64,000 bases of DNA from Singulisphaera sp. GP187. Its GTDB lineage: Bacteria > Planctomycetota > Planctomycetia > Isosphaerales > Isosphaeraceae. Made by a program: the position numbers and the translations under genes. Positions 62,593 through 64,000 of the stretch are shown here, one piece after another (the first letter of the stretch is position 1; each line of letters opens with the position of its first letter). Location: assembly GCF_900129635.1 (NCBI RefSeq), contig NZ_FSRB01000003.1, positions 868,001 through 932,000 of the forward strand. Direction: 5' to 3'. A model generated the notes under the pieces. The model had not been told where the DNA came from. It searched no databases and worked only from the letters and a program-made list of their open reading frames with translations.

Positions 62593-64000
62593 GCATCGTT
62601 GCCGGCATCGACTTCGGTACGCTCAGTGTTCGCGTCTCCATTTTCGACAGCGTCAAGGGAAGGCTCGGGACCGGGACCGGCCCTTATCCGTTGCATCGCT
62701 CCGGGAATGACCCCGAGCACGCCTCGCAGAGCCACGCCGACCACATGAAGGCGCTCGTGGCGGCGATGAGCCAGGCGCTCTCCGCGGCGGAGGTCGAGGG
62801 CGATCGGATCGAGGCTTTGGCCATCGACACGACCGGATCGACGGTCGTGCCCGTGGGGGAGAATCTCGAGCCGCTCGACGACTACTACCTCTGGTGCGAT
62901 CATCGCGCCTGGCGCGAGGCCGAACAGATCACCCAAACGGCCCGCGACGTGGGTCTCGAGGCGCTCGATTGGTCGGGCGGCTCGTACTCGTGTGAGTGGG
63001 GATTCGCCAAGCTGTTGCACTGGCTCCGCAGCCACCCTGAGCAACGGTCTCGGTTCGTCACGGCCCTGGAGCATTGCGACCTGGCGACCGCCGTGCTCTG
63101 CGGGATCAGCGACCCTCGGGAAGTCCCCCGGAGCATCTGCGCGATGGGGCACAAGTGGATGTGGAACGCGGCGCTGGGGGGCCTCCCCAGCGACGACTTC
63201 CTGTCCCGGGTCGACCCGCTCCTCACCGGGGTCCGGGGCAAGTTGGCGGGACGGTACGCCCGGTCCGACACCCTCGCCGGCACCCTGACCCCGGTCTGGG
63301 CGAAAGCGCTCGGCTTACGCCCCGGCATTCCGATCCCGGTCGGCGCGCTCGACGCGCACTGGGACGCGATTGGCGCGGGGGTTCGCCTCGGCGACGTCGT
63401 CAACGTGATCGGCACATCGACCTGCGTCATGGCGATCAGTGAACGTCCCGACCTGATCCCAGGGGTCGCCGGCGTCGTCCCCGGCTCGATCCATCCGGCT
63501 TACACCGGGATCGAAGCGGGGCTCTCGGCCGGCGGGGATATCTTCGAGGCCATCGCCCGACGCGCCGGGACAAGCCTCGGGGAACTCTCCCGCGCCGTCA
63601 ACGACTATCGAACGGGCCAGACCGGCCTGTTGCGGTTGACCTGGGACAACGGCGACCGCAACGTCCTGGCCAATCCCCACCTCCGGGGCGCCACCTTCGG
63701 CTGGAACCTGGCGCACACCGCGGCCGACGACCTGTTCGCCGCCATGGAAGGGACCGCCTTCCACACCCGGATCATCCTCGAACGGATGGCCGAGTACGGG
63801 ATCCCGGTCCGACGCATGATCAATACCGGAGGCGTCCCGCGCAAGAGTTCCGTGATCAATCGGATCTACGCCAACGCCCTCGATGTCCCGATCCTCGTGC
63901 CGACCGGCGACACGACGAGCCTCGGCTCGGCCATCTTCGCCTTCCTCGCCGCCGGAACGTTCCCGACCGTCGACGCGGCCCAATCGGCGCTTTGCACCCC
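62589..64000 (+). CDS. FGGY carbohydrate kinase, ribulokinase-like, 3' end outside window
   Basis: It starts with GTG 62589 inside the MFS stop (GTGA) and runs to the window end (470 codons). Blocks: 'VAGIDFGTLSVRVSIFD' (phosphate site), 'EALAIDTTGSTVVPVGE', 'DDYYLWCDHRAWREAEQ', 'GALDAHWDAIGAGVRLGD', 'NVIGTSTCVMAISE' and 'RMINTGGVPRKSSVINRIYA'. It is closest in feel to AraB-type ribulokinases within FGGY, which also contains erythritol and xylulose kinases. It phosphorylates the sugar or polyol brought in by the MFS protein. Its last residues are not in the window. Confidence 0.9.
   Translation, partial: MSIVAGIDFGTLSVRVSIFDSVKGRLGTGTGPYPLHRSGNDPEHASQSHADHMKALVAAMSQALSAAEVEGDRIEALAIDTTGSTVVPVGENLEPLDDYYLWCDHRAWREAEQITQTARDVGLEALDWSGGSYSCEWGFAKLLHWLRSHPEQRSRFVTALEHCDLATAVLCGISDPREVPRSICAMGHKWMWNAALGGLPSDDFLSRVDPLLTGVRGKLAGRYARSDTLAGTLTPVWAKALGLRPGIPIPVGALDAHWDAIGAGVRLGDVVNVIGTSTCVMAISERPDLIPGVAGVVPGSIHPAYTGIEAGLSAGGDIFEAIARRAGTSLGELSRAVNDYRTGQTGLLRLTWDNGDRNVLANPHLRGATFGWNLAHTAADDLFAAMEGTAFHTRIILERMAEYGIPVRRMINTGGVPRKSSVINRIYANALDVPILVPTGDTTSLGSAIFAFLAAGTFPTVDAAQSALCT

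Overview
The window comes from a high-GC planctomycete, most likely of the Isosphaeraceae. The evidence is lineage-typical protein types: two large secreted propeller/HEAT/cytochrome c proteins of the PVC type, a DUF1559 prepilin-like protein, a giant YD-repeat protein with the planctomycete N-terminal 'FESLEARQML' signature, an XPB-Bax1 pair and spinster-type transport. I saw no rRNA, tRNA or CRISPR array. The first gene (RHS/YD protein) and the last gene (FGGY kinase) are cut by the window edges.

Layout. 1-5780: one giant secreted FG-GAP/YD-repeat protein (minus). 6.2-9.1 kb: a glycosyltransferase pair with a broken FkbM methyltransferase. 9.4-10.2 kb: a decayed Shedu (DUF4263) anti-phage nuclease. 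10.9-13.4 kb: a bicarbonate-transporter-like protein fused to a periplasmic domain, then a helical secreted protein with a clear terminator. 13.5-20.7 kb: AhpD-like protein, propeller-phosphoesterase, malate dehydrogenase, MFS transporter, frameshifted winged-helix-like gene. 20.8-27.9 kb: PVC heme protein divergent from a hybrid histidine kinase. 28.0-37.7 kb: an accessory region with a MITE-like element, a one-module A-PCP-thioesterase NRPS, an OmpR-type two-component pair, an esterase and a DUF1559 protein. 37.9-40.3 kb: remnants of a TetR/HlyD efflux locus, a glycosyltransferase and an acyl-carrier-like membrane protein. 40.4-50 kb: second PVC heme protein, HtrA-like protease, Hint-domain protein and secreted Ig-like protein. 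50-56.5 kb: CobU, CobS, KDPG aldolase, Bax1-XPB-Uma2 and RluE. 56.5-64 kb: a tightly overlapping operon of SorC regulator, G1P dehydrogenase, HAD phosphatase, GlpD-like dehydrogenase, MFS and FGGY kinase that looks like a polyol (erythritol/pentitol type) catabolic operon.

The most interesting signal is a nearly identical DNA box found three times in 28-37 kb. Each copy has three CGTCAT-type heptamers exactly 11 bp apart, as in OmpR/PhoB-family operators. The copies lie upstream of the NRPS, the esterase and the DUF1559 gene. One overlaps the 3' end of the intact sensor kinase gene, and another sits at the 3' end of a decayed kinase copy. This suggests a small local regulon spread by duplication of the kinase tail together with the operator.
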